From: Brugia malayi
Taxonomy: Eukaryota > Nematoda > Chromadorea > Rhabditida > Onchocercidae
Direction of reading: 5' to 3'
NCBI RefSeq assembly: GCF_000002995.4
Contig: NW_025062479.1
Location: forward strand, 7,989,721 to 8,053,720
Length of the DNA: 64,000 bases
In this document: piece by piece, positions 13,102 to 26,000 of the stretch
Numbering within the stretch: position 1 is the stretch's first letter
How the letters are laid out: every line of letters begins with the position of its first letter
Translations under genes and position numbers: made by a program
The notes under the pieces: model-generated
Databases searched by the model: none
Told to the model about the DNA's origin: nothing
The model's input: the letters and a program-made list of their open reading frames with translations, nothing else

Positions 13102-14961
13102 ACAGTTCCGTTATTGTGGTTTCTTTTAGTTTGAATAGTTTCCTACTTTTATGATGGTATTTTTTCCCCGCTTTATCATTACCGAAATATATCTCCTCAC
13201 CTGAATTCAATATTTTTGTAACAGTTTTCATATCTTGTTTCATTGATATACAATCTATTTCAATACAGAAGTGTAAGATTTCATGCACGACAAATTGGCA
13301 AATTTTATGCAGATATATGAAGTTCCAAAACCAAAATCAGCTTAGACTGAGGACAAGGTTCAGAAATGTTCAAAGCTGAGCTAAGAGACTTTTGTCGTGG
13401 AATGTATTGACTGCCAGATATTTTATTTGCCTCGAACCTGGGTAATTAAATCAAACAAATTAAGATTATATCAACGCGCAACGCATAAATTTATAAAGGA
13501 TATAACACAATTATAAAACACTAAAATGCGTCCAAAAACCACCCAAGAATATACAATTAATAATGGTTAATGAGGAAAGTTGGTTAACTTTATATACAGA
13601 ACTAAATTGACAACCGGCGAAAAACGTTCCCATGAATGTAAAATAAAGATGTGTAACAAAGAGGATTTAGAAAACATTTCCATGATGTAAAACAAGGACT
13701 GGTAATTTAAGTGTTTCGTTTTTTACAACATTGCTTTGCACATAAATAAATTGAACAGTTCAGACAGAACTAAGACAAAAAGGCAGTTATTTATCTCATT
13801 AAAATCACATAACTACATTCAGCATAGCGAGTCAGAATGCAGGGAAGAAGTAATATGCAATGTGCACATAAACCTCACTGCAATTTATCAAAAATTCCTT
13901 GCTATGCTTCTCGCTTCACGATCTCATCGAAAGGAGTATCATTTTGCATGATCATATATTGATTTAATGAAAGAGAAAAAACATCCATCGAGTAAATCAG
14001 GAAGACTTATTGATTAACTTTCAGCGCTGTCGAAATGCATTTTTACTTACCCATGCAGAATGCTATATACTTTAAACATTGTCTTTCTTAGATCACACAA
14101 AACAAGTAGGATGGAAGCGTAGTTTATAAATTCCGACCGGAGACAACAGCAGACTTTGGGTTTTTGCAACCGCCAGCTACAGCAATATCAATTTCAAAAA
14201 AAATAATGGAGTCTTACGAACGATAGCTTATTACACAACAAATTAATTGAACAAAACAACTACCACACCAATCTGATTTAACCCAATTGAAAGTAACATT
14301 AAATAGACATCCTACTTATGTTCCATTGCAACTTCTAGAAAAGAATTATTTGAATCCATGCTGCAGACTTGACCGAACAGTTGCTGATGTCACAGCTTTC
14401 TTTTGGCTTTTAGTAGAGGAGCTGCTACTAGCTCACATGCTCTTGAATGCCAAGATATGAGCTAGCAGTAATATGCAATTATTCAATACCAGCTGTGATA
14501 CATTTAGTGTGATAAAGTGCCACGTGGAAAAGTTTAATGACCCGTTTCACAAAACAGATTCTAAGCGATTGTTACAAATAAAGATGCAGTTTGACAGTTT
14601 CAAAAACAAACAATCCTGAAAAATGACCATAAAAGCGAATTTTTTTCTTATTGTCCAGCGGGGAAATAACCTGAATACAAGCTGGAGTTAAGAGAAAAAT
14701 ATTCTAAAACAAATCTGGGAACTACCGATAGTACCCAGATTTGTTAGCGGAAAGTAGAGGAGGCAGTGTTTAAAAAAACAGCAATTCTCTTTCACATACA
14801 ATCGCTAGACACGGAGACATTTCCATCAAGAAATGATAAGCGTCAATGAGCTACAAGATAAGAGAAATGAGTGATACAAAACTGATTCAAATAACACAAT
14901 AATTTGGTTCATGCACATAAAAAGTGAAGTATCACAAATAGATGGAAATTTCTTTTCCTAG
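13102..14961. other. Intergenic between convergent genes
   Basis: About 1.9 kb between the stop codons of two convergent genes (the GPCR on plus, the PI3K adaptor on minus). It should hold both 3' untranslated regions. Short open frames here show no domain. Confidence 0.6.
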
Positions 14962-17900
14962 TTACAACGTGCCCTTGAAGGCTGGTATTCTGAGTTTGGT
15001 ATCTAACTGAGCATTGTGTTCCTTCATTGAACAATGGCTGTAATATCGCACAAAGTCGACCAAAGAAGTAAAAAATAATTTCGTGTTTAGAAATGCATAT
15101 CCCGACGATTCTGGATGTTTTAAATCCCTATAAAACACATTTCGAAAGTTTAAACGGAAAACACTAACATACTTTCGCTCCAAAATCTCACTAGTTTTAC
15201 ACTAATATTATGTTATATTTCGTAGCCAAAGACCGATCCTTTAATACTGCATAAACGAGGTGCACAATAATGTTGCTCAGATAACTAGAACAAGTGCTTC
15301 AAAAAGACGTTAGAAAAACCTACATAATACCAAGAACATGTTTTTTTTTTTCTTTGTATAGAAGAAAAAAATGACTATAACATCACCTGTATTCAATTAG
15401 ACAATTAAATATATGATTTTCATTTGATATAGTCAGTGCATAGTGACCTGCTTGGGACTGACTAGGGCGAATCAAAAATATTCCATTTGAATTATCAGGA
15501 TTACAGTCCATCAACGATCGTATAATTTTAAAAGCACTATCCTGAAAATCCAAGGTTAACTCTAAATTCTAAAATCAAAGAAAACTGCTGAAATTTATAG
15601 TTAAGAAGAGATCACGTACATCTCATTGAAAGCAGATAAAAAGTTTTAGAATAAGTTAGGTACCTTTGTACAATCAAGCGAAAGATATCTATCAGGTTGC
15701 CATCGCAGTGTTAACTGAAGCAGTATTCTTGTCAGTGGTTCTTGTTCCAGGTCAGCCAAAAGCGACACTTCTTGTAACACTTTATCTATTGCTGCCTGCG
15801 AAACGTTAAGCTGCGAGAGACGGAACTGACATGTATCCAATTCTCTGGAATATTTTTTTTTTTCTTTGATCATAACTAAACAATTTAGTGGTATAAATAG
15901 AGAATATTCTCTGTTGTTTCAGTTTCTGAAACAAAAAAAGTAAATAATATTAAGAACTCATAGGGGTAGAAAAAGAACTACGTGGCAAATTCAAAAACAT
16001 AAACAACCACTTACTGATCCTTTTTAAAAGAGGAAAATTTTAAATTCTACTTATGGAATTTCCAAAGCCTTGGAGTTAAACCACAATGCAGAGTTTCGTT
16101 TTCCCCAATTCTTTTTTCGATCGCTTCAATTTGCTCAATCATTTGCTGCTGTTGATAACGTATACTTTCCAGTCTAAAAAACATTTCCTTCTTTAAAATT
16201 GGACACTGCATATTGAAGTGAATTTGTTCCGTGAAGCAAAAAATATCTTGAGTCCCGTAATATCAGTTGTTAATTCTGATCCCAACGATATTCATGAAAT
16301 ATTCAATGAACATATGCCAAATGTAAGAAATTGAACACAACTAATATGAAATTCCACATAGCTTTTGGTGGTATACAAATAAAATTTTCAGAGCAAACTT
16401 TAAGACATAAATGTGTTGTCTTTTTAGTACGAGAATGGATGCCTTAAGCAAAAGCGATGCGTATTATTAACAGCACAATTACTAACGACAGTAATTAATG
16501 TCGGCAACGAAAGTCGAACAAATACGGTATCAACATCATGCCTTTCATTCATTCATTACTTCATGACCGTAATAAAAGCAGAACACTCCGTCAACAGTAG
16601 TCTAGACAATGTCGTAGCAACTAGATAAAATGAAAGCTTTTGAGCAAATTCGCTTCACTTGAATGGTATGGTGGCACTTAATATACGAATGCATCTAAAT
16701 AATACCAAGAATATCTCAATAAAAACCTCTTTTGACAAACATACCTTCTCTGTTGAGCCTCCTTATTTTTGTTTGCTTGTGCAATTTCGGATTCATCGAA
16801 TAAAAACTGCTTATTGCTGATAGGAAAAAAAAAATGCTCTAGATGATTGATACAAAAGGAGAAATAACCCATATTTTGATGGCGTTTTAATAAATTAACA
16901 TGTTTGGTTATATGAATTGAAGTTTTAAATTTGTAATGCAGTCATTTCTATACCTACTATTAGCCTTAAAATTTGGAGCGGTTTCTTTACTGGAAATCCT
17001 AATTGCTACTATTGGAATAAAATATACACTACGAAACGTGATATAAGCTAAAAAACTTCAGTGAATGTGTAACACAGCGAAAATGTGAACAGAAACTCAT
17101 TCATTACGTTATCTAAAACTACACTGTGAAAAGATCACCTTTCAAGCAATTCTACTTGTTTCAAGAAAAGTGCGTATGCAGCAGTAAATGCAGCATGTGC
17201 TAGTCGCTTCCTTTTTAATTCTTCTTTTAAAGAATCAAGCTCTGCCGTAATCTTATCATCGTGCCGGATAACGCGCAAATGAGCAGCGTGTAAACCACGT
17301 AACTGACAGAGCAAATGTTCCACACTGCGTAAACCATCGATAATCTGAACAAAATAAATTTAATCTTGCTGGGCAACAAGACAATAAAGTTATTAATCAC
17401 CATCTATTTGATTTAATCTTTAGTATTTTTATTTGATTCATAAGCTTCAGAAAAGAGAACGCTAACCCACGAAGTCTGTTGGAAATTTGGTTTACGAAGA
17501 GGATAAAGAAGTTCAGTAGAAAGCTGTCGGTTGTATTCCAACAAGGAATTCCTTCGATAGTAATCAATTAATGACACAACTGACTCAAATTTTAACATAT
17601 CTTCCGTAAAACCACAGTGTTCGCCAGCAACGATAATCCTTATTAAACGATTCCTCTACAACATAATTTTCTTCGCCCATAAACTGGCAACACATGCATT
17701 TGATTATAGCATTTCATAAGTCATTCCAAAATCAAAGCTGGATGATTGCTGAAGAAAAATTCCAAAAAAGGGGATGAAATTTCACAACGATCTCATCCCA
17801 TTCCATTTGTGAAGTTAATCTACAAATAACCATGGCTGTGACGCTGGAACTGCATACATAAGATGATCACAGATAGATTTCAAAGCAATATATATCGCTT

Positions 17901-18554
17901 ATGAAAACAATCACCCACCAGCAATAACTCATGGTCCATGCTAGGCGATAATATCTAAACCCTAACAAACAAGAAATGGAATTATTATAAACAAGCTACC
18001 ACTTTATAACAATAAGGGCAATCTACCAGAAGCCATTTACCAAAAGGAGATAGCAGCTGATGAGCAATATTTGTAAAGTTACTGTAAGGAAACTGCTGAA
18101 TGAAATAATTGAAAAACATAGTTAATTCATGTAAGTACGTACCTCACCATATCTAAGCGTAAGAGTATAGTTTCCTTTAGTTGAAGCATCGCGCACACAA
18201 AATGTACCATTTGGACAATCCTGGAAAACAATACATCATTTCCGACATTTTAGAAATTTTCAACTGCAGTTGTAAACTTGACTGTAAACAGTAACTTACT
18301 ATGTAAAGTATTTAGCTCTATCAGCCAAATACTGTATTGCTCGTACAGGTTTGCCCTTTAGTTGTTAACAATACTTTTGCCTTTAAATTTCACCTCACAA
18401 AAAAAAAAAATCAAATATAGTTTAAGCAGCTTTCCGTAACAAGTCAAAACTTACACATATAGCTGAAGCAATTTCCTCTTTGGAAGCATTCGCCCAATAC
18501 CATTCTTGCTGTTGCAGGCCATGAGTGCAGTCCTCTTCCTTTTTTTCCATCACG
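14962..18554 (-). CDS. aap-1: PI3-kinase regulatory subunit, p85/p55 type (AAP-1 orthologue)
   Basis: Nine minus-strand exons, all phase-matched: CDS 18550-18455, 18220-18143, 17655-17467, 17344-17139, 16816-16745, 16173-16051, 15844-15664, 15541-15387, 15127-14962; 421 residues. The ATG lies 4 bases after a TTATCAG acceptor (exon edge 18554), the spacing expected of an SL trans-spliced leader. Residues about 17-113 are the N-terminal SH2 domain: it opens with EWYWANASKEEI, has GTFCVRDAS with the phosphotyrosine-binding Arg42, then YTLTLRYG, CGFTED and FESVVSLIDYYRRNSL. Residues about 122-260 are charged and helical, as in the coiled inter-SH2 region that binds the p110 catalytic subunit. The C-terminal SH2 (about 305-415) has GIFLIRPSQSQAGHYALTI (Arg340), GYAFLNT and LVDFVRYYSHCSMKEHNAQL. 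No SH3 or BH domain is present. In C. elegans this adaptor links the insulin-like receptor to AGE-1 PI3K. The identity is well supported by two SH2 domains flanking a coiled coil. Confidence 0.93.
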
Positions 18555-18565
18555 CTGATAACAAA
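18551..18565 (-). promoter_or_regulatory. Probable trans-splice acceptor of the aap-1 mRNA
   Basis: On the minus strand a T-rich tract ending in TTATCAG stands 4 bases before the chosen ATG. In nematodes such a site directly upstream of the start usually receives the spliced leader. A cis-intron with a further 5' exon cannot be excluded. Confidence 0.5.
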
Positions 18566-21500
18566 AAAACAAAAAGTTCACTAAACACCATCAAGAAATT
18601 ACACTGAATGAAATTAAGATTTTAATTACATCCTTCGCTATATTTAAAGTATGCAGACAGACAGTAATGTTAACAACTTTTTGATAATTTTGATAATATT
18701 TTGAAATTCTATTTCAAAGTTGGAATGAGAGTTAAACATACCGCCTGGCATTACTAAGTTGTATTCATTTGAGTATTTTCATTCCGAACCTGATTCTGAA
18801 AATCTGCATCAAAGAAGCCTTAATTCATTTTCTGCATATGAGGAATCAGGCTTCATCAGTTATAGATAAGTGATGATAAAAGTGATAATATTGAAAAAAT
18901 TATCACGTATCCTAGCACCAAAATACAGTAACGAAACTTAGCAAAATTAACTGCAAATTCTAAAAAGGATGCAGTAAACAGCGCTACCTGCAAAATACCA
19001 ACTTCCACACAACACTTCTCAACATGCAAGCTATATCTTCTGATTTGAAGAGATTTTTAATTGCTTGCATTGCAGGATGTTATGTGGCCTTCCAATGAAA
19101 ATCGTTGATTCACATTTGAAATTGAGTGTGGATTAAATTTTATTGGGTGACTAGTGTGTACGCTGAGACTAAGTGAATTGAATTATTTGACAGATGATTT
19201 GGCTAAATTTTGTTACAATGTTGGTATGAAACGAGAACTGCGTTTTACTTCACTAATAATAGGATTTTGTCCCTCGATAGTAATAGTTTTCAAGAAATAC
19301 TGATTCCAAATTTCAGTAAAAAAAACGGATAAATGTAAGAAAGTAAACTGGAATAAGATTTAAAGGGCATGACTGGACGTCATAGACAAATCGGTAATTG
19401 TGGCGAAGGACAGCATTTGTTGTGTGCTTATAAATTTTCCAATGCTGAAGATTCTATTTTCTTAATTCTTTTGTATTTTAAGGAATGTCAATATCACATC
19501 ACAGACCAGACAATCAGTTTGACTTTTTATAATAACCGTGTGGAAATAACCAGAAAAAGTTTAAAACAGGTATGCTATCATAGAAGTATTCCCACACATT
19601 AGTTTCTTGCATTACTGAAAACAGTTCGGAAAAATCTTCGTATATTCATTCCATCTATACAATTCTTCCAAAATAATGCTCAGTTTTTCTCAGTTATCAC
19701 AGGTTTTTGACATTTTCTTTTTCATTCTTTGTTTATTCTCTTTTGACGTCATTTTCCAGCATTCTTATGAATTTCCAGATTTTCTAGTTATCTTTTCACA
19801 GCCTAAAAAATGTACTGAGCTCATTCGTAGCTTATCATTCGCATGAGGATTAAACAGCTTTTATTATGGATATCGCGGAATTCAGAATTAGAAGACAGAC
19901 TATTTGTTAGCATAGGATATACTTAAAAGTATTTGGCAAACGGGCGCAACGGACTTATATGAAATGCTTGAATTAAACCACTGATAATATTTATTAAACT
20001 TCACAGTATGTTTCATAAGCCATATGCTAAAAGTCTTATCAAGTGAAAGTGAGGAAATAAAATGAGGACTTATTCTTCAGACTTACTTTTTTCAGTTATT
20101 TTGTTTTGTTCAGCTTACAATATTCTTATAATAAAGCTGGAAAGAACGGAGGCAACCATTTACCATTTTCTGTAATCATCCACACTTCTGATGAGATTAT
20201 TAATCAGTAGATCTATTCAACTGTCACTTTAATAGACACTAATTTTCTGTACTTATTTATTCCATTTAATCAAAAGTTATTAGATGTTACCAGATCACAG
20301 TATGTTTTTTATAGTTTAATAACTGTTCCGGTGACTTGCAATCAAATATATAACATTTATATGATCATCATTTTATTCCGCATTAATTCATTCTCTATTT
20401 CCTCTCGACTTCTTGTCTTCATAGAATCAGAAAAAAATGTGAAGATATGATGGCACATATAACTTCAGAGCTTTAAGTAAGCGGAGAAAAATTCCAGTAA
20501 AAGATTAGTTGTTCATACGTATAAGGTGCAATAACATTGTAAAATAAAAATTTTCGAGCACCTTCATTTGCGATTAAAAAAATCAAGCGAATGCAATGAG
20601 GTTCACATATTGTGTGATTATCTAGACAGATAAAAAACTTACTGCTTTTTATTTATTGTAGCAATTATGTAGATAAAAGAAAATATTTGTGAAAGTGAAA
20701 ACAATGCGCGTTAAAGCATAATTTTGTAAATTTATATCGTGAGAAATAATTTGAACTATCATATATTTCGACAAACTACGATGAGATTTTTGAAACTTGT
20801 CTTGATGAAAAAAGTTTCTGATGCTAGCAATATGTCTGCAGCTAAAAGTTTGACACTGTAATAATAAAATGTTTGTTTGCATAGCAAAAATACAAAAAAA
20901 AAAAAAAAAAACATCGAGAAAGTAAGGTCATTCTTGCTCGTACAAAAATACTTAGCTTTAAAAAGAGATCAGATCCTTTCATTTTCTTTTATTAAAAGCT
21001 ATCAACAACTTTTTTTCATCACGTAAGGAGAGATTCAAAAGTCTATTTGTGATTCAATTATAATGCAAGGAAAACAGACATCTCCAAAGATGGCTTATGA
21101 CATTATTTTATTACCAGTTGTTATTGAGTTAATACTACTGTTTTATGTGATATATTTTACTTACAGGTAATTATTTTACCTTTTTAGATTTACTTGACAA
21201 TATTTACCAGTTTGCTGAATAAAGTGGTGCTTATGCTTTCCACTAAATTGCAATTTTTGGATGTATTATGATTTAATTTTATCACTAATTGCGCTTAGAA
21301 GATTCATAAATCGGAATCAGCTGAATAAAATCTTTCACTAATTTAAGCAGAATAATGCAGCTTATTCTGCTTTTATTTTCTCATTATTTGAAGTATTCTA
21401 ATCCAACTGAAAACATGTTAATTCTTAAACGAATATATTTATGAAGATTTGTAATTCTAATCTTTTAGCAAGTTAATACTTCTAATTAGAGGAATACATA

Positions 21501-24099
21501 GAAAAGCCAACACAAATTTCGTCTTCAAGTCCATTTGAAAATTTCATGGAACTGATTTAAAAAATATTTTTCTGACTTAATTTAAATTGCTGAATCACTT
21601 ACACTTACGGATTTTCGTTTTTGTGGCATGCTTTTGTTATAAGATTTTTTGGAACTTATAACAACTCATGTATGTTACCGCTTGAGACTACAGTTACTCT
21701 GCGATCGTTCCACAACGTTCATTACTGTCAAGTTACCCGTAGAGTAATTAAAGCTAATTACTCAATTTATAACCTAAACACGTTATTATGTTACGGACAG
21801 TAACATTCGTTTGTGTCTCAGAAAAAACTGTTCCTTCTGGCAAGTTCATGCATGCAAAACTGAACGAAAAATTTATAGGGTATTGAAATGACAATTTATT
21901 AAGTTTATTATTATTATTTTTTTATTAAGGTAAAAGTTTCGTAATGAGAAGTGGTAATTTCAGCCTAAGCGCTGTGGGGGAAATATGACATTTGTTAAAT
22001 AATGTAATTATTTGTTTGTGCGTAATTTTTGATCACGATATGGGTCAGTTTAGATTACTGTTCAAATACTTTAGTTGCAAGTATTTAATGAAGCTTACTA
22101 CTAGTAATAGGCTACTTCAGAACAATAAGTAATTACTGTTTCATCAGAATTGTGCAGGCAATGCAAAAACAGGAGACGTTATTAAGGAACCGGTGAAAAT
22201 GAGGGAGTCAGATCAATTTGTCCCATTTCCTTTTAGCTAAAATCCCAGTAAATATTCATAACAGATAACACTAATAGTAATTTTAGCACGAAATAAACCA
22301 GTAAATTTAAATAACATGAAAAATATTGGATTAAAACATACATACGTCGAAGATACAACGAATACCGTGTAACCAACCTCTTACTGTCAAAAAGGTATTA
22401 TTTAGTGCTTTAGACTATGACAGTATGGTATTATAACAGACAAAACCGTAAAATGTAACTCGTAGTGTGAGCTTTCCTGATACTACAACCAGAGAGTGTT
22501 TGACAGGACATATCCAAACTTCGATGTGTTCATTGAACTTCTTTGCCATCTTTATTGACCACCCATGATGATTTTCAACTTAGCTGTGGCAACATCCTAC
22601 CACTGATATAGACCACCCAAGAAGTTCTCTCTGCAATGCTTTAATTCAGTCCTTCAGAGCAAAAGAACAAAAATTAAGAGCGATCGCTAGGACAGTGATT
22701 ACATGTGCAAACCGTAGGCGAAGGTATAATAATTCCTCGTCCTAACATATGGAACGTTATGGAGAGCTGACAAACCGTTTTCTTTATGTAGTTGCTTAGA
22801 CTGCTATTTGGCTTTGTTTCCCATTGCTTTGATTAATCAATTAAAATTTCTTGTCAAGGTGAATTCCCCAGTTCAATTTCAGGATTTTGGGGCACTTAAC
22901 AAAACTTTCCTTACAACCTGGAAAACTTGTCGACTGGAATCAATCTCGGAGGTGGATCATGTTATACTCATAAAACTATTAGGCAGTTCCTTGCAGTGAT
23001 GTCTGAAAATGGAGTTCGAAACTTAAAAGTACATTAAAATAGTAAAGGAAGGCATACACTAGAAAGGTAATCTCTGTTTACATCAGCGAAAAGTGTTTCA
23101 ACTAAACAATTATTCTTTGTTTATAGATCTATTTGTAGATCACAATTTCAGCCAATTGAAGAGGTACGACTGGCAGAAATACAGCGTTAATAAAGTTGAT
23201 AAATGGCGTCATGGAAGCGTGGAGTTCACCTTACTTTGTACTTCCATTTTTCACTACATGCCTCAAAAATTTTACTGTATCTTTTCTATACGCTGTCAAT
23301 TTTTTTCATAAAATGTTGGTATGTTTAAAGAAATAAGTCGATGAAGGGAGGAAGCTTAAGGTATAACGAAAGATACAAGCTTTCTCTGCTGCCTTAATTT
23401 TCAAGAATTTTTAAGGTTTGCCGTTTCTTCAAAACATTGTTTTATCTCTTTCAACAATCATTTTTTAATGCAATCTCTCTTTTTATTTAGTTTTTAAATC
23501 CCTTATGATCATGTAAATTCCGGAAGAAGTATATATTATTTGTATTGATTACTTCGGTTCCTTCACTGATCACTAGCTGTCATGATGCAGTAGTGTTTTA
23601 TCAGACCATTCTACTTCTAGTATGTATGATTCCATTGCAACGATTGTGTAAATCATATGTTTTAAAAGTCTATTTAGTAGTCAAGCTCACAATTAAATTT
23701 TAATTACCTAATGAAATGAGAAGAGGATACAAATTATTTTATAAAAACCTTGTTTCCCTACCTTGTTATTTCCATCTTTTCTATAAACTTTCTCATTCAT
23801 TCTAGCTTTTCGTATCTTCCTGATTCTTTTAAAAATTTTCGATTTTGCTCCAAAACTTGATGATTCTGTTTCGGAATGTTTCTTCCTGCTTTATCTTTTG
23901 CCACTTCACAATAACTACTTTTTTAACTAAACACATTCCTCGAATATTTCTTTTTTCAATTTGATTAAAATTAGTTTCTCTCCCATATCCTATTATCTAC
24001 ATCTCGGTGTTCGTTATGTAGTCTAATCTTCCATTCCTCACCAACTTTATTTGAATTATTTCTTTTGATGGAAGTTTATCATTATAATTTAATTTAACA
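18566..24099. other. Gene-poor stretch upstream of aap-1
   Basis: About 5.5 kb. It should include the aap-1 promoter. Open frames (for example 19369-19602 and 21621-21803 on plus) are short, without domain signatures or matching exon partners. A run of 18 A lies at 20894-20911. I see no gene. Confidence 0.55.
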
Positions 24100-24125
24100 T
24101 ACTTTTTATTTCATCTATTTTATGT

Positions 24126-26000
24126 TTGCATTTATGTGATGCAACGATGACCCGTAAATGCCATAACAAACAAGAGATAATTAAGAACTCGAAGATGCTG
24201 CGACTGATCGGAATACCAGAAATTTGTGATATATGTGTTACCGGAAAAGGATCGAACCAGGAAAATCAAGCTATCTCCGTAGGTACTGATTGTTACTCGG
24301 GTTTGTACTTGAACTGCTGCAAAGGACTAAATTTGACGGGTTCAGGATTGATTGTAATTTGATGCGTAAATAAAATCAATAAAAGTGTTTGACGTTAAAT
24401 GTAGAATCTTCCAAGGTACTTGATTATTAGAGATGGTGATAAGTTCAGTAATCTTTCGCCAGAATAATGAGTAAAATCGCATTAAAATAAAGTGCAAAAT
24501 CTCAGTATTAAACGGATTAAGTAAACATCACAGATTTATGGAAAGGTATTCAGCCCAAATTATTCTGATAAAATCGCACGGACAAAGAACTTGCAGATCA
24601 TCTGTAAACCTGATAAGGTCGATCGTGAAGATGCATTTAACATGTGTAGAGATAAGAATATTCACAGAGCACATGAAATACATTAACATCACGACAAGAT
24701 CTAATTGTTAGAAAACTTGGTCGATGCTCTGACAAAACCAAAGCAGAAAAAGCACGCGTAAATACTTGTATAAATAGAAAAGATATTTAATGCTTTCGGT
24801 ACATACCTAATATGTTCTAATCAAGCAACCAGTTTTGACAAATAAGCTTTGCTTCTCCCAATCGATATTGTCGTGATTAGTCTTGTGGCATCATCGGCTG
24901 ATGCACATTCGAGTTGAAAACAGTTCTATGGATCTCTTAAGCATTAAACCGACCGACTCAAGGCCAAGTTTATCTTCTCTTTGGTCGCTTCATGTTCATT
25001 TACAGGTTTGTATTTTATCATCAGATACGAGCAACAATTGTAACATTTCCAGTAGGAGTATAGAAACTTCTAGTTATTCACTGTGATCGGTTTAGCGATC
25101 GTTTGTGACATTATAGTAGCAGAAATTCAGTTTGCCAACAATCAGTAATTATCTATGAATATAATATTATTCAAAAAATGTACTCAATACACTACTGAAT
25201 TTTTTCTTAATTCATGAATTGAAATCACCGGGAAGAACCGAAGCAAGAAGTGCTGCTTATTGATGAAGTTTCATTTATTTTAATACTTGAAATAAAGATA
25301 TTCATTCCCTTTTGAAAATGACATGATAATTCGGTTTTGTTTTTTTAGAAACTGGAATGCAGAACTCGGTTTAATATGCTTCATCCCTGTTGCTGTTTAA
25401 AGTGAAACGAATTCCTAACGATAACATTCACAGTAAAATCCTACTGAGCGGAAAAGAGTTGAAAATGACGTCTTTTGCCGTCATGCATACTGAAAATGTC
25501 GCGCTAAATTGAATGTTACATGCTTAAATTTTTTCTAGAAAGACAGATTTCTTCTTGATCAGGCGGGATTTGATCTGAATTTTAGCAGATTTTTGATTTG
25601 CTGCCTGGAAATTTCTAACTTATTAGAATTTTTTTTTTTCAAATCTACAACAAATTATCAGTGATATTTTAATCAACAAACAATCAACGAAGATGATTTT
25701 TTAGGACACTTCTGTACTGCATATAATAGTCGAATAATAGGAGAAAGACGTTCCTAGTGTTTAGTCATTTGTCCAACTATTTCTGACATCGATTCAGAAC
25801 GAATTGATTGAACAAAGAATGGATGGTGTGGAACTGAGTATATACGGCATACTCGCAAACGTCCTACATGTTGGTGAATGTAGATTAGACAGAAATTGTC
25901 TTCAAAAGTCCTTTTCGTTGATGATATTTTGATTAGCAAAGCTAACCTTCAACAACAGGCTGATTGCTCAAGTGATATCGATGTTTAAAAATATTGGTAA
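24126..26000 (+). mobile_element. Decayed Ty1/copia-like retrotransposon relic
   Basis: Several short plus-strand pieces resemble Copia polyprotein landmarks but are broken by stops and out of order. At about 24211-24250 PEICDICVTGK resembles the CxxC..GK end of the GAG-pre-integrase domain; at about 24723-24752 ENLVDALTKP resembles the LADxxTKP end of the RNase H domain, with a degenerate H-x-I...HHDK stretch just before it; at about 24886-24930 WHHRLMHIRVENSSMDLL resembles the WHxRLGH...S...L start of the pre-integrase domain; at 25911-25943 LFVDDILISKA resembles the YVDD core of reverse transcriptase. No long terminal repeats or long open frame were seen. The order suggests two fragments joined or rearranged. 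Each match alone could be chance; four on the same strand within 1.8 kb is the argument. Confidence 0.4.

Noticed and set aside
24246..24255. tRNA B-box-like GGTTCGATCC on the minus strand
   Set aside because: No A-box, anticodon arm or acceptor pairing could be found at the right distances.
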